Shown piece by piece: positions 12,992 to 23,264 of a DNA stretch of 64,000 nt. Within the stretch, counting starts at the first letter, position 1, and the number at the start of each line of letters is the position of its first letter. Both the position numbers and the translations under genes were made by a program. This DNA comes from Agroathelia rolfsii (lineage: Eukaryota; Basidiomycota; Agaricomycetes; Amylocorticiales; Amylocorticiaceae), in NCBI GenBank assembly GCA_018343915.1, contig JABRWF010000005.1, positions 841,001-905,000 of the forward strand. Reading direction: 5' to 3'. A model generated the notes under the pieces. The model had not been told where the DNA came from. It saw only the letters and a program-made list of their open reading frames with translations, and made no database searches.

Positions 12992-13338
12992 CACTGAAAG
13001 GTATTGATCCGCTTTGGCGTGGTCAGTCAGCTAATGAAGTAGCAGTAATAAGCAAGGCAGAGCACTTTCATACATGTGGCGTCATGCTAATGGGATGGCG
13101 CCGGCTCGTACGGCTTGATTGGCGCTCAATCTCCCGTCAATTGGAATGGGGTATGTGCCGCATGCCGAACTCGGCCAGACGTAGTGGCTTGATCCAGGCC
13201 TTCTTGCTTTTTATGGTCGCCAATGATAGCACAGTCACGGTACAGTTGAAGGTATGTATTCATGATTCGGAGTGATTTTACGAATATAAAAGCGCCCTGG
13301 TGTGCAATGTATTATGCCAAAAACACCCCCAAACCATC
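12992..13338. promoter_or_regulatory. Divergent WDR5/MFS1 promoter region with TATA box
   Basis: The 347 nt between the two starts are shared by WDR5 and MFS transporter 1. A TATAAAAG box lies at 13285-13292, about 50 nt before the transporter start. The same element and surrounding GCGCCC are kept in unit 2 at 18305. No gene is seen inside. Confidence 0.65.
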
Positions 13339-15757
13339 ATGTTTGCTCCTAATCCACCTTATCCACCCTCTGCTACCCCTACACTTAGTGGGAACCATCC
13401 AGACGAGTTTATTGAAAGGACTTTTGCGGAAATAGGCGATGAAGGAATTGACCCTAGGCTGGGCCACCTCCCACCCGGCTTACAGCAGGATGTTGATGGT
13501 GGACTGGCACGACAGCTTAACCATCTCATTCATCACTACCACGTTCAACATAGTCAACAAGATTCTGATCTGGAGAAGTTTGACTCTTTGGGGTCGGAAA
13601 AGCCTATCTATGTTCGCTGGCAAATCGTCGCTAGTCCTGACCCAGACCAGTTTCTAAACTTATGACGATCAATTTTAGGTTGATTTTGCAGAGGGTGACA
13701 AGCGCAATCCTACCAACTTCTCTACCACACGCAAATGGATGATCACTACTGCTGCATGCACATTCACGCTCATTTGCTGTACGAGTGCTTCTGTGGCTTC
13801 ATAAATCAACTGGCGCCCTAATGAAATGCATGATAGCTGCTTCGTCGGCTACATATAGCATGGGTGTTACTTCCATGACACGTGACCTCAACTGCACTAC
13901 ATTCCAGGCCAACATTGGTGTATCTACTTTTCCACTTGGATTTGCTCTCGTACCTCTTGTCACTGCGTCGTTTAGCGAGGAGTTCGGTCGACAACCGTTA
14001 TACCTGGGATCTATTGTGCTATTTGCTCTGTTCCATGTCATGGTTGCCCTGTATGCACTGCCAGTTGCCATTTCTGATGTATCATGACTCATTGCAATAC
14101 ATCAGTGCGCCGAACATTCAAACTGTGATTGTCGGCCGACTCTTCGCTGGGGCTGTTGGCTCCACCGGGTCAACTATGGTGGGAGGAACCATCGCCGATT
14201 TGTTCCCACCAGCTCAGTGAGTAAGCTTAATTTATATCATATTATGCTATTGACCCTTGTCAATCTGTCCTTATTCGTCAATCGCCCATTAATGACTAAT
14301 TATTCTTCGGACCATGACGTATCGTCCATATGGTTTGTGTGGCAGACGCGGCCCCCCAATGTCAATATTTGCCGCAACAGCTATCGCAGGGACTGGTATT
14401 GGTCCAGTCTTGGCAGGTATTTATGATCGGGCCATCTTTCATAAACTAACTACCTAATGTTTATTTTCTATCAGGATGGGTCGAACAAAATTCGCATCTT
14501 GAATGGCGCTGGATACAATGGTTGCAAGCAATCATTTCTGGGGGTTGTCTTGTTATGATTGTCGCCATGATGAAGGAGACCCGGTCGACCGTCATCCTCA
14601 CTAGGTTGGCAAAGAAGATTAGGAAAGAGACCTGTAACCCAATCTACCGTGCTCGTGTTGAGGATGAAAGAGCAAACCTACGAACCTTGATTTACATCTC
14701 GTGCACCCGACCTCTCTGTAAGTTGAACACGTTAAGTTCATCACTAAGCTAACGTCTACTTCCAGATCTTCTTTGTACCGAGCCCCTTGTGTCGAGTTTC
14801 AGTGTACAATTTTTTTTCTCCTTTTGTCAACGCTGGTTAATCTCTTGTCTAGATCTGGGTGGGGTTCCTTTGGGGCATTTTATTTTGTATGATTTCGTAA
14901 GTGCCATCATCAAACTCATTGACAAGGGCCTAATTTGCCATAGATCCATCGGTCCTGTCTTCAGAACCTTGCATAGATTCGATGCTGGCCAAGGGGGTAC
15001 GGCTTTTGCCAGTACTATGTACGTTCCGGACCTATACTGTCATCAAGGAACGCTGCCTAATATACCTCAATTTAGAATTGGCACTTTGCTCGGTTATGCT
15101 ACCAACTTCTACCAGGAATCATTGTATCGAAAGAACCATGCTCGCAAGGGCCCTGAAGCCAGACTTTATCTAGCATGTGTTGCAGCAATTGTCTTCCCAA
15201 TAGCTATGCTGATCTATGCCTGGACATCGTATCCTTGGGTGCACTGGATTGCCTTGGAAGTCGGGATAGCGGTGCGTCTATACCCTCTACCGCAGTATAA
15301 GACATCTTCGTTCTAATCTAGGTCGCAGCTATCCATGTGGGCTATCTTCGTGATTTATTTATGTGTATTCACATATTTGGCCGACTGGTAACAGTCTCTT
15401 TTTTTGGTTCTAACCTTACTTTTAAGCTCATTCACCTTTTCTGCAGCTACGGACAATACGCCTCATCAGCATTAGCTGGCCAGAGTCTCTTCCGTAACTT
15501 GATGGCGACAGCTTTCCCACTCTTCACAGCTCAGATGTTTGCTCGGCTGACGTATAAATGGGCGAATACATTGTTCGCGTGTATTGGAGTTTTATTGATC
15601 CCTCTTCCGTTTGTACGTCGTTCTTACTTTATCCTATGAACTAAACATCTGTTCTTATCAATAGTCTACTTGTATGCAGATTTTATTCTTTTATGGCCCC
15701 AAGATCCGAGCAAGGAGCAAGTTCTCCTCGGCCGTCATGCAAGGGAAAAGCGTATGA
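13339..15757 (+). CDS. MFS multidrug-type transporter, DHA1 family (copy 1)
   Basis: Thirteen exons with continuous phase give 1668 nt, 555 aa: 13339-13611, 13679-13778, 13837-14050, 14106-14216, 14346-14416, 14475-14717, 14766-14803, 14853-14896, 14944-15018, 15076-15271, 15329-15387, 15447-15612 and 15680-15757. A ~100-residue cytosolic N-terminus precedes the RNPTNFSTTRKW motif that opens TM1 in DHA1 drug:H+ antiporters. VGRLFAGAVGSTG and the GPVLAGWV stretch match family motifs. The later half has LYRKNHARKGPEARL and several hydrophobic helices, ending RARSKFSSAVMQGKSV. It should be a plasma-membrane exporter; the substrate cannot be read. The exon 1 donor is GTTCGC, weaker than GTTTGT in copy 2. 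Confidence 0.9.
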
Positions 15758-16264
15758 TACTCTATTGTACAAATAGCGTATGTTTCGGTAGTTCTTTGAC
15801 GAGAGTATGTATGATTAGTGTCTTAAAGGGGAACGCAAATATCTTGTTCTTTGCTAGTATTTTGCCTCCTTACAATACGACGTAGGCTCAATACAGTTGT
15901 TTAACCAATTCAAACGCATCTAGCAACATGGAATCTAGTTTAAATAATTTCATTAGTTAATGCTAAAACATTGGTCCACAAGACCATTCATCTCAGAAGA
16001 CTCTAGCATGTCGCATGTAATGCCCTAATATAAACTCGGAAGAGTAAGAATGCCTTCAGCAGAAGCAAGTGATTTGTGTGGTACTCCACAGTGGCTTGAG
16101 CTTGAATAACTTATTGATGGCGGAATAATCCGCAATAATGAATTTACGAGTCAGAAGAGCTGTGACACTACATAAACATATACAATTGCTTGTAAGCATA
16201 CAAGGCACTTCTGGCTTTTATATGAACACATTCCACTTTCATGAACTCATGGGCGCTATCACTT
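15758..16264. other. Intergenic DNA after MFS copy 1, including decayed CDK7 promoter
   Basis: The first part is the transporter 3' side. From about 16040 the sequence resembles the region before the intact CDK7 gene (about 21095 onward: GGCTTGA, ACGAGTCAGA and CACAATTGCTTGT-like pieces). The equivalent of CDK7 exons 1 and 2 could not be found, so they appear to be deleted or unrecognisable. Confidence 0.6.
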
Positions 16265-16625
16265 CGCAGGCGGGGGAGAGGGACTGTCACAGGTCGAAAA
16301 ATCACTATTAAAAAGATTAAAGTGAGCTAATTCAAGGAAAAGGGTCAAATTCTTAAAGGAACTATCTCTCAGAAACGTGATTGAGGCAGGTTTCCTCTCC
16401 TCAGGCATTTCTGTTTAAGCTTAGTGATAGTGCATGTAATCCATACTTAGCTCCTTGACGTCTTTCATTCAAGACAAACCTTGACCTTGTCCTAGGATTC
16501 TTAGATGGCAATCTAGAAATGGTCATCAAAGACCATTCCCTCGTCCGCTTACCGGCTGACATCAAAGAATGGATGGCAACGGCCGACTCAAGTTTGTTAT
16601 TGCCACTTCGTCCTTCGTCGAGTGC
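16265..16625 (+). pseudogene. CDK7/KIN28 pseudogene fragment
   Basis: This is a truncated copy of exons 3-4 of the CDK7 gene at 21304-22866. It starts near the acceptor of exon 3 and stops at the equivalent of VLHR. It carries an in-frame TAA at 16328-16330 where the functional gene has CAA (Gln of KVGQF). It also lacks about 30 nt encoding [10 protein letters not shown]. It has no ATG-bearing exon, no HRD/DFG part and no C-lobe. It ends at the duplication junction, next to the WDR5 pseudogene. A functional product is not possible. Confidence 0.92.
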
Positions 16626-16639
16626 TGTTGTCCCGGAAT

Positions 16640-18020
16640 TTCCGCGATTTGCCCATATTAAAGTGATTTGATTGGACCCCATCGATGCGGACACAATCAC
16701 GCCCAAACTTGAAGTAGGGCATGGTTTGATCATAAAATTGGTTCTTTTTTGCTCCCTATCTATTGTGTACGAAAAAACTTACCCCTACACCGACCATCAT
16801 GTCTTTGTGGCTTCCCAGGGTCTCATAATTTCTCTGATTTGCAAATACTATATATGAACTTTCAATGTTCGCCCTCATTAATAATTCACTTGCCTCTAGT
16901 CACGCTGAAGCAAGCGGCAATGCAGGATTTGGTGCTTGTACAATCCCGATACATTTTCAAACATCGAATAGTGTTTCAATCTCATGAATACATTGCAGAG
17001 TTATACACTGTCGACAGGATACATTTTCGAAAAACTGGACCTATTCGCATTGTTAAGGGAGCCTGTTTAGTCATGAGTATTGTTAAAAGAGATGCAGAAG
17101 TAAATTAGACGGCATCATGGCCTTCTGTGAGTATTTTGATACAGCCGCCATTAGCTATCTTCCAGATCCGTCCATAGAACGCGTCTAGTTAACGCTCTGG
17201 AGCAAACTTACACAAGGCTATCAAATGTGCATGACACGATCAGAGATGCACCGTAGTTAAAATAGAATGCAGTGACAAAATCAAGATGGGCAAGTATTTT
17301 TGATATATCTGCCTGTATATTAAGCGCTTCAGGACACTAGAACGCTGGCAGTGCCAAGCATGAGGGTCAATAGTTTAAGCGGATACAAACTACGCTTAAC
17401 ATCCCAGATGCAAATGTCTCCGTCACAACCATCAGAGACAGTAAAACTTGGATCTAGGTTATAATCAACATAGAAGATCCAGTTTGGGTGGCATTAGACT
17501 TTTGAAGGGATGCCCTGGAAGTTTTGGAATTAAGTTCAACAAGCGCGAGATGAGGAACCGATATATATATATATATAATCAACACCCTATACGTACATTG
17601 TCATTTCATCTGGGGCTGTGTCTACGTGAATATTATCGCTCGACCAAAATCAGTCAGCAAGGCCGTTCGTATGGCAGACAGGGCTCCCAATAAACTCTCC
17701 AGCAGCAAGATTCTAGATCTTGGCTGAGCTATCTCCGGCTTTTGAGGGTCGTCAAGATAACCGGTTTACACTGCAATTTTTTTTTGAAACACGACCAGAT
17801 AGATGCCAGCAGCGTGCCGTCCAGACTAAATTTCGCGAAAGATGACCACTCAGAAGATGATACAGCTCACAGTATGATTTTCACGCGGGTGCTGCGGCCG
17901 CTGGCGGGGGCGCAACTAGAGGACTAAGAGGAGGCTAGAGGGATATGCTACCCAAGTTCCGGATCTTCTGACGCGGTATCGTTATCAGCTGGTGGTTTCC
18001 TCCGAATCATCGTCTTGCAT
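16640..18020 (-). pseudogene. WDR5 pseudogene
   Basis: This is a degraded copy of 11566-12991 with the same intron layout still traceable. The position equivalent to the start codon is CAT at 18018-18020. The Trp codon of AKIWN is now TAG (17713-17715), and several small insertions and deletions break the blades. The last ~10 codons and the stop of WDR5 are missing because the duplication breakpoint fell inside the gene. A (TA)n stretch at about 17562-17577 has grown inside it. Divergence is much higher than between the two MFS copies, as expected once selection was lost. Confidence 0.92.
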
Positions 18021-18357
18021 CACTGAGCAGTATTAATCCGCTTCGGTGTGGTAAGTCAGCTAATGAAGTAGCAGTACTAAGCAGGGCAGGATTTCATATA
18101 TGTGGCACCATGCTAACGGGATGGCACCGGCTTGATCGGCTTTATTGGCGCTCAATCTCCAGCTAATCGGAATGGGCCCTTGCCGACTGCCGAATACGGC
18201 CGGAGGTAATGGCTTGATCCAAGCCCTCCTGCTTTTTTTTGGTCGGCAAGAATGGCACAGTACGGTTGTAGGCACATATTCATGACTCGGGAAGATCCTG
18301 TGAGTATAAAAGCGCCCAGATGTGTCATGTATCGTGCCGGAACACTTTCCATTCGTC
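18021..18357 (+). promoter_or_regulatory. MFS copy 2 promoter with conserved TATA box
   Basis: TATAAAAG at 18305-18312 lies about 50 nt upstream of the start codon and is followed by GCGCCC, exactly as in copy 1. The rest of the region is alignable to 12992-13338. Since the WDR5 copy is dead, conservation here presumably serves only the transporter. Confidence 0.65.
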
Positions 18358-20745
18358 ATGTTTACTCCTGGTCCATCTTGTCCGCCCTCTGCCACCCCTA
18401 CGCTTAGTGGAAACCGTCCAGAGGAACTTGTGGAAAAGACTCTTGCGGAAGTAGGGGATGAAGGAATTGACCCTAGGCTAGGTCACCTCCCACCTGGCTC
18501 GCAAAAGAACGTCGCCGGACTGGCACAACAGCTTAGCCATCTCGTCCATCACTACAGCGTTCAACATAGTCACCAAGATTCTGATCTAGAGAAGCTTGAT
18601 ATCTCTGCGCTGGAGGGGCCTATTTATGTTTGTTACGAGCCCTGGTCCTGATCATTCAGAATTTATAACTATCAATTTCTTTTAGGTCGATTTTGCAGAG
18701 GGTGACAAGCGCAATCCTACCAACTTCTCTACCACACGCAAATGGATGATCACTACTGCTGCATGTGCATTCACGCTCATTTGCTGTACGATTGCTTTCA
18801 TGGCTTCATAAACTAACTAGTGTTCTAATGAAATTATGACAGCTGCTTCATCAGCTACATACAGCATGGGTGTCACATCTATGACACGTGATCTTAACTG
18901 CACTACATTCCAGGCAAATATTGGCGTAGCCACTTATCCGCTTGGATTTGCTCTCGTACCTCTTGTCACTGCGTCATTTAGCGAAGAATTTGGTCGACAA
19001 CCGTTATATCTGGGATCTATTGTGCTGTTTGCTCTATTCCATGTGATGGTCGCACTGTATGCCACCATTAGTTGTCATTTCTCGGATATCATGACTCATG
19101 GTAGTACGTCAGTGCGCCGAACATTCAAACTGTAATTGTCGGCCGACTCTTCGCTGGGGCTGTTGGCTCCACCGGGTCGACCATGGTTGGAGGGACTATT
19201 TCCGATTTATTCCCACCAGCTCAGTAAGGAAGCCAGTTATTTTATTATATCGTATAGCTGATCATTATCTGTTAATAATTTCTCAATCACTAACCTTCCT
19301 TCCGACCATGACACAATGGATCATGATAGACGCGGCCCCCCAATGTCAATATTTGCTGTAACGGCTGTCGCTGGGACTGGTGTTGGTCCAGTCATTGCAG
19401 GTATCTATAATTGGTATATTTCATCAACTAAGAGTCTGATATTTATTGTCTGCTAGGATGGGTCGAACGGAATCCTCATCTCGAATGGCGCTGGATACAA
19501 TGGCTGCAAGCGATCGCTTCTGGCGTTTGTTTTTTCATGATTATCGTCATGATGAAAGAGACCCGGTCGACTGTCATCCTAACCAGGTTGGCAAAGAAGA
19601 TTAGGAAAGAGACCGGTCATTTGAACTACCGTGCTCGTGCCGAGGATGAAAGAGCAAGCTTGCGAACATTGATTTACATCTCTTGCACTAGACCTCTCTG
19701 TTCGTTGAACGCACTATTTATTTCACCACTAGCTAATGATTACTTCCAGATCTTCTTTGTACCGAGCCCCTTGTGCTGAGTTTCAGTGTACGACATCGTT
19801 TCTTCTCCTTTTATCGAGGTTGATTAATCTTCTGTCTAGATTTGGATAGGATTCCTCTGGGGCATTCTGTATTGTATGATCGAGTAAGTACCACCATTGA
19901 ACTCATTAACAAAAGCCTAACCTGCCATAGATCCGTTGGACCCGTCTTCAAAACTTTGCATAACTTCGATGCTGGTCAAGAGGGTACAGCTTTTCTGGGC
20001 ACTGTGTATGATTCGGATCTGCGTTATCATATAGGGATCCTATCTAATGGAGCTCAACTTAGAATTGGCACCTTGCTCGGTTATGCTACCAACTTCTACC
20101 AGGAATCGTTGTATCGAAAGAACCATGCTCGCAAGGGCCCTGAAGCCAGACTTTATCTAGCATGCGTTGCAGCAATTGTCTTCCCAATAGCGATGTTGAT
20201 CTATGCCTGGACGTCATACCCTTGGGTACATTGGATTGCCCTGGAAGTAGGCATAACGGTGTGTCTATCCCACTTGTGTAACTAAGCGTCTTTGTTCTGA
20301 TCTAGGTGACAGCTATTCATGTGGGCCGCTTTTGTAATCTATTTATGTGTATTCACATATTTGGCCGACTGGTAACAGTCTCTTTTCTTGACTCTGGCTG
20401 CGACTTGAAGCTTATTTGCATTTTCTGCAGCTATGGACAATACGCCTCATCAGCATTGGCCGGCCAAAGTCTCTTCCGTAACTTGATGGCAACGGCTTTC
20501 CCACTCTTCACAGCTCAGATGTTTGCTCGGCTGACGTATAAGTGGGCGAATACATTGTTCGCGTGTATTGGAGTCTTGTTGATCCCTCTTCCATTTGTAC
20601 GTCATTTTTATTTCATGATGTCGCTCAATTATTTGTTTTGCTCAACAAGTCCCCCAATTGTACGCAGATTTTATTCTTTTATGGCCCTAAGATCCGGGCA
20701 AGGAGCAAGTTCTCTTCGGCTGTCATGCACGGAAAAAGCGTGTGA
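18358..20745 (+). CDS. MFS multidrug-type transporter, DHA1 family (copy 2)
   Basis: Paralogue of 13339-15757 with the same thirteen-exon structure. The N-terminus differs most (MFTPGPSCPPSATPTLSG versus MFAPNPPYPPSATPTLSG, then KNVAGLAQQLSHLVHH). From VDFAEGDKRNPTNF onward the proteins are almost the same. All intron boundaries I checked have GT-AG ends and preserve the frame. Exon 8/9 here reads MIESVGPVFK where copy 1 has MISSIGPVFR. The terminal exon ends SAVMHGKSV. The protein should be a 12-helix plasma-membrane proton antiporter; the substrate is unknown. Retention of both open copies, while flanking duplicates decayed, suggests dosage or substrate benefit. Confidence 0.88.
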
Positions 20746-21303
20746 TTCTCTACATCGCATAAGCAGAATATTTTTTTTTGATGGTATTTTGACGAGCGTA
20801 TGTGTAGTTGGGATAACTTAGAGGAGGGGAAGTATCTTGCTCTCCATGCCGCCTTCTTGCGATAATAGGAGGCAGGCTCAACGCAATTATCTAATTATCC
20901 AATTAAAGCGCATCTAGCATCATAGAATCTAGTTTAAATAATTTTATTTAGCCAGCGATAACATACCAACCCTAAAAACATCGTTTATATCGGAATACCC
21001 TGGCATGTTGCATATTTTTCATACTTAGAAGAGCAAGAGCACCTGGCCCGGAAGCAACTCTTGAAGTGATTTGTACGGTGCCGTGACCCCGTAGCCCGAG
21101 TGGCTTGAACTCAGGCTCGAATTACCCATGACGGATTGGCTTACATTCTTGACATCTCTGCAATAAGGAACTCACGAGCCAGACTTCATAGAGCTTTGGC
21201 GTCGCTGGCTTTCGTAAACTTGATATTACCTGGAGACACACAATTGCTTGTGTCTGCATCGCGTCTTTGAATATACCTTTACTGTGTTAGCTCGAGTACC
21301 ACC
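20746..21303. other. Intergenic region before CDK7
   Basis: This holds the 3' side of MFS copy 2 and the presumed CDK7 promoter. It is partly alignable to 15758-16264. No other coding or RNA gene was recognised. Confidence 0.6.
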
Positions 21304-22866
21304 ATGGATGTCGTAGAAAAATCAAACATTGAACATCAAAAAAGATGGTACGTTATACAATCCGTCTGACATGCATTTGAAGAGTTCTTGATATGAACAG
21401 GACAAAGGACCAGAAGGTTGGCGAGGGTGCTTATGCCGTCGTATACCGAGGTATTTGCATTCATATGTACCCATTCCGGTTTCATGAACTTACGGGGCTA
21501 TTGTTTCTTCACAGGTCGAGAAGTTGCCACAGGTCGAAAAATCGCTATCAAAAAAATCAAAGTGGGCCAATTCAAGGATGGCTTGGATATGTCTGCCATT
21601 CGAGAGGTCAAATTCTTAAAGGAACTACATCACGAAAACGTTATTGAAGTAGGTCTCCTCTCCCCAAGCATTTCTTCTTGAGCACAATACAACGTATCTA
21701 ACCAATCTATCCTCCAGCTCCTTGATGTCTTTTCATCCAAGACAAACCTGAATCTCGTCCTAGAATTCCTGGATAGTGATCTAGAAATGGTCATCAAAGA
21801 CCGTTCCCTCGTCTTCTTGCCTGCTGACATCAAAGCATGGATGGCAATGGCCCTTCGTGGTCTCGAGTTTTGTCATCGTCACTTCGTCCTCCATCGTGTG
21901 AGAGTACCTTGCATACTTAACCTAATCAATGAATCCTGACACACCTTTTCAGGATCTTAAACCTAACAACTTGCTTATCGCATCCGACGGACAGCTGAAG
22001 CTTGCCGATTTTGGTCTCGCACGCGATTTCGCCGATCCTGGTCACAAAATGACATGTCAGGTTATCACACGGTATTCATCCTCTAAGCTTTATCATTCAT
22101 GCACATTCTAAACTTATGCCTTCCTTTTCTCTCAGGTGGTACCGTCCTCCAGAACTACTTTTCGGTAGTAGATATTACAGCAGCGCCGTTGATATGTGGT
22201 CCATGGGGTGCATATTTGCCGAGCTCATGCTTCGCGTGCCTTACCTTGCTGGAGAGAGCGACATGGAACAGCTCAAGCTTACATTTAGAGCTCTTGGTAC
22301 GCCTACGGAAGAGGAATGGCCGGTTCGTCTGAATAGTAGAATATGCATGACACTATCGATTTACCCCCTTTTTGTTTTCTTCTAGGGCCATACGAAACTT
22401 CCAGACTACGTACCTGTCGGGCAATTCCCCAAGCTACCTCTGCGTGATTTGTTCTCTGCTGCTAGCGTAGAAGCGCTGAATCTTCTCGGTCGTTGCTTAA
22501 CGTATGAACCTCGGAAGCGTATTAGTGCCAGAGAGGCAAGCGATTTATTTTTCTTATTACTCAACACATCCCATCCTTATCTCTATCTCTCTGCAATAGG
22601 CCCTGCAACACCCTTACTTCTATGCCCATCCCCACCCATCACACCCATCCAAGCTACCGAAGTGCACTACTCATAACCGACCGGTGACAGACGAGATCAA
22701 TGATGATGACATAGACAAGAAAGGTATCACTGGCCCTGGCGTGAAAGCTGGTCGGCCCAGAACCGGCCTCAAGCGCAAATTGTCCCAGGCCGCTGAAGAT
22801 CTGAAAGAGCGTTCGATTGCACGTAAGCTGGATTTCTCCTTGTCACAGGGGTCGATCCAGGCCTGA
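21304..22866 (+). CDS. kin28: Cyclin-dependent kinase 7 / Kin28 (TFIIH kinase subunit)
   Basis: Multi-exon serine/threonine kinase that phosphorylates RNA polymerase II CTD Ser5 within TFIIH and, in many species, activates other CDKs. After [15 protein letters not shown] come the Gly loop [11 protein letters not shown], catalytic Lys in [11 protein letters not shown], the C-helix MSAIREVKF (the CDK7-type PSTAIRE variant), [16 protein letters not shown] and the T-loop with [16 protein letters not shown]. The C-lobe includes [18 protein letters not shown], then RISAREALQHPYF. A C-terminal tail with GLKRKL and KLDFSLS follows. The intron at 22536-22599 has a GC donor (GAG|GCAAGC), needed to keep AREALQHPYF in frame. 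This is the intact partner of the fragment at 16265-16625. Confidence 0.95.
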
Positions 22867-23264
22867 TTTCAGGAGGGACATGCATCTATACACACGGATC
22901 TTATATATTGCTTTTTTTCTTCTTGTTTTGCTTTCTTGTACATGCACTTCTTAGAATCCACAATCTAATGATATACCACTATTTGCAATAACAAAAAATG
23001 ATCTAGCTAGCCGGGCTTGTGAGATGAGTGTGGCTGGCTAGTTTACATATCGAATAACTTTCATTTCAGTCTTGACATAGTTCAATTCCATCATCAAAAA
23101 TAAGCTACCTTAATACGGGAATCGAGCAAAAATAGATCGCAAGTTAACAAGTAGAACTTATAGGGGATCATCTCAAAGTATAGAGAAAGTAGTAAACTAC
23201 AACAAGAGCGTCAAGGAAACATCACCGTCGTGCCATCATGCCAATTCACCATCCATTGGCACCC
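22867..23264. other. Convergent intergenic region between CDK7 and the nucleoporin-like gene
   Basis: Both neighbours end here. The sequence is AT-rich with T runs at about 22910-22935 and holds no recognisable gene or repeat. Confidence 0.6.

Noticed and set aside
17562..17577. (TA)n tract as a possible promoter
   Set aside because: It lies inside the WDR5 pseudogene at an intron-equivalent position and looks like a microsatellite expansion.
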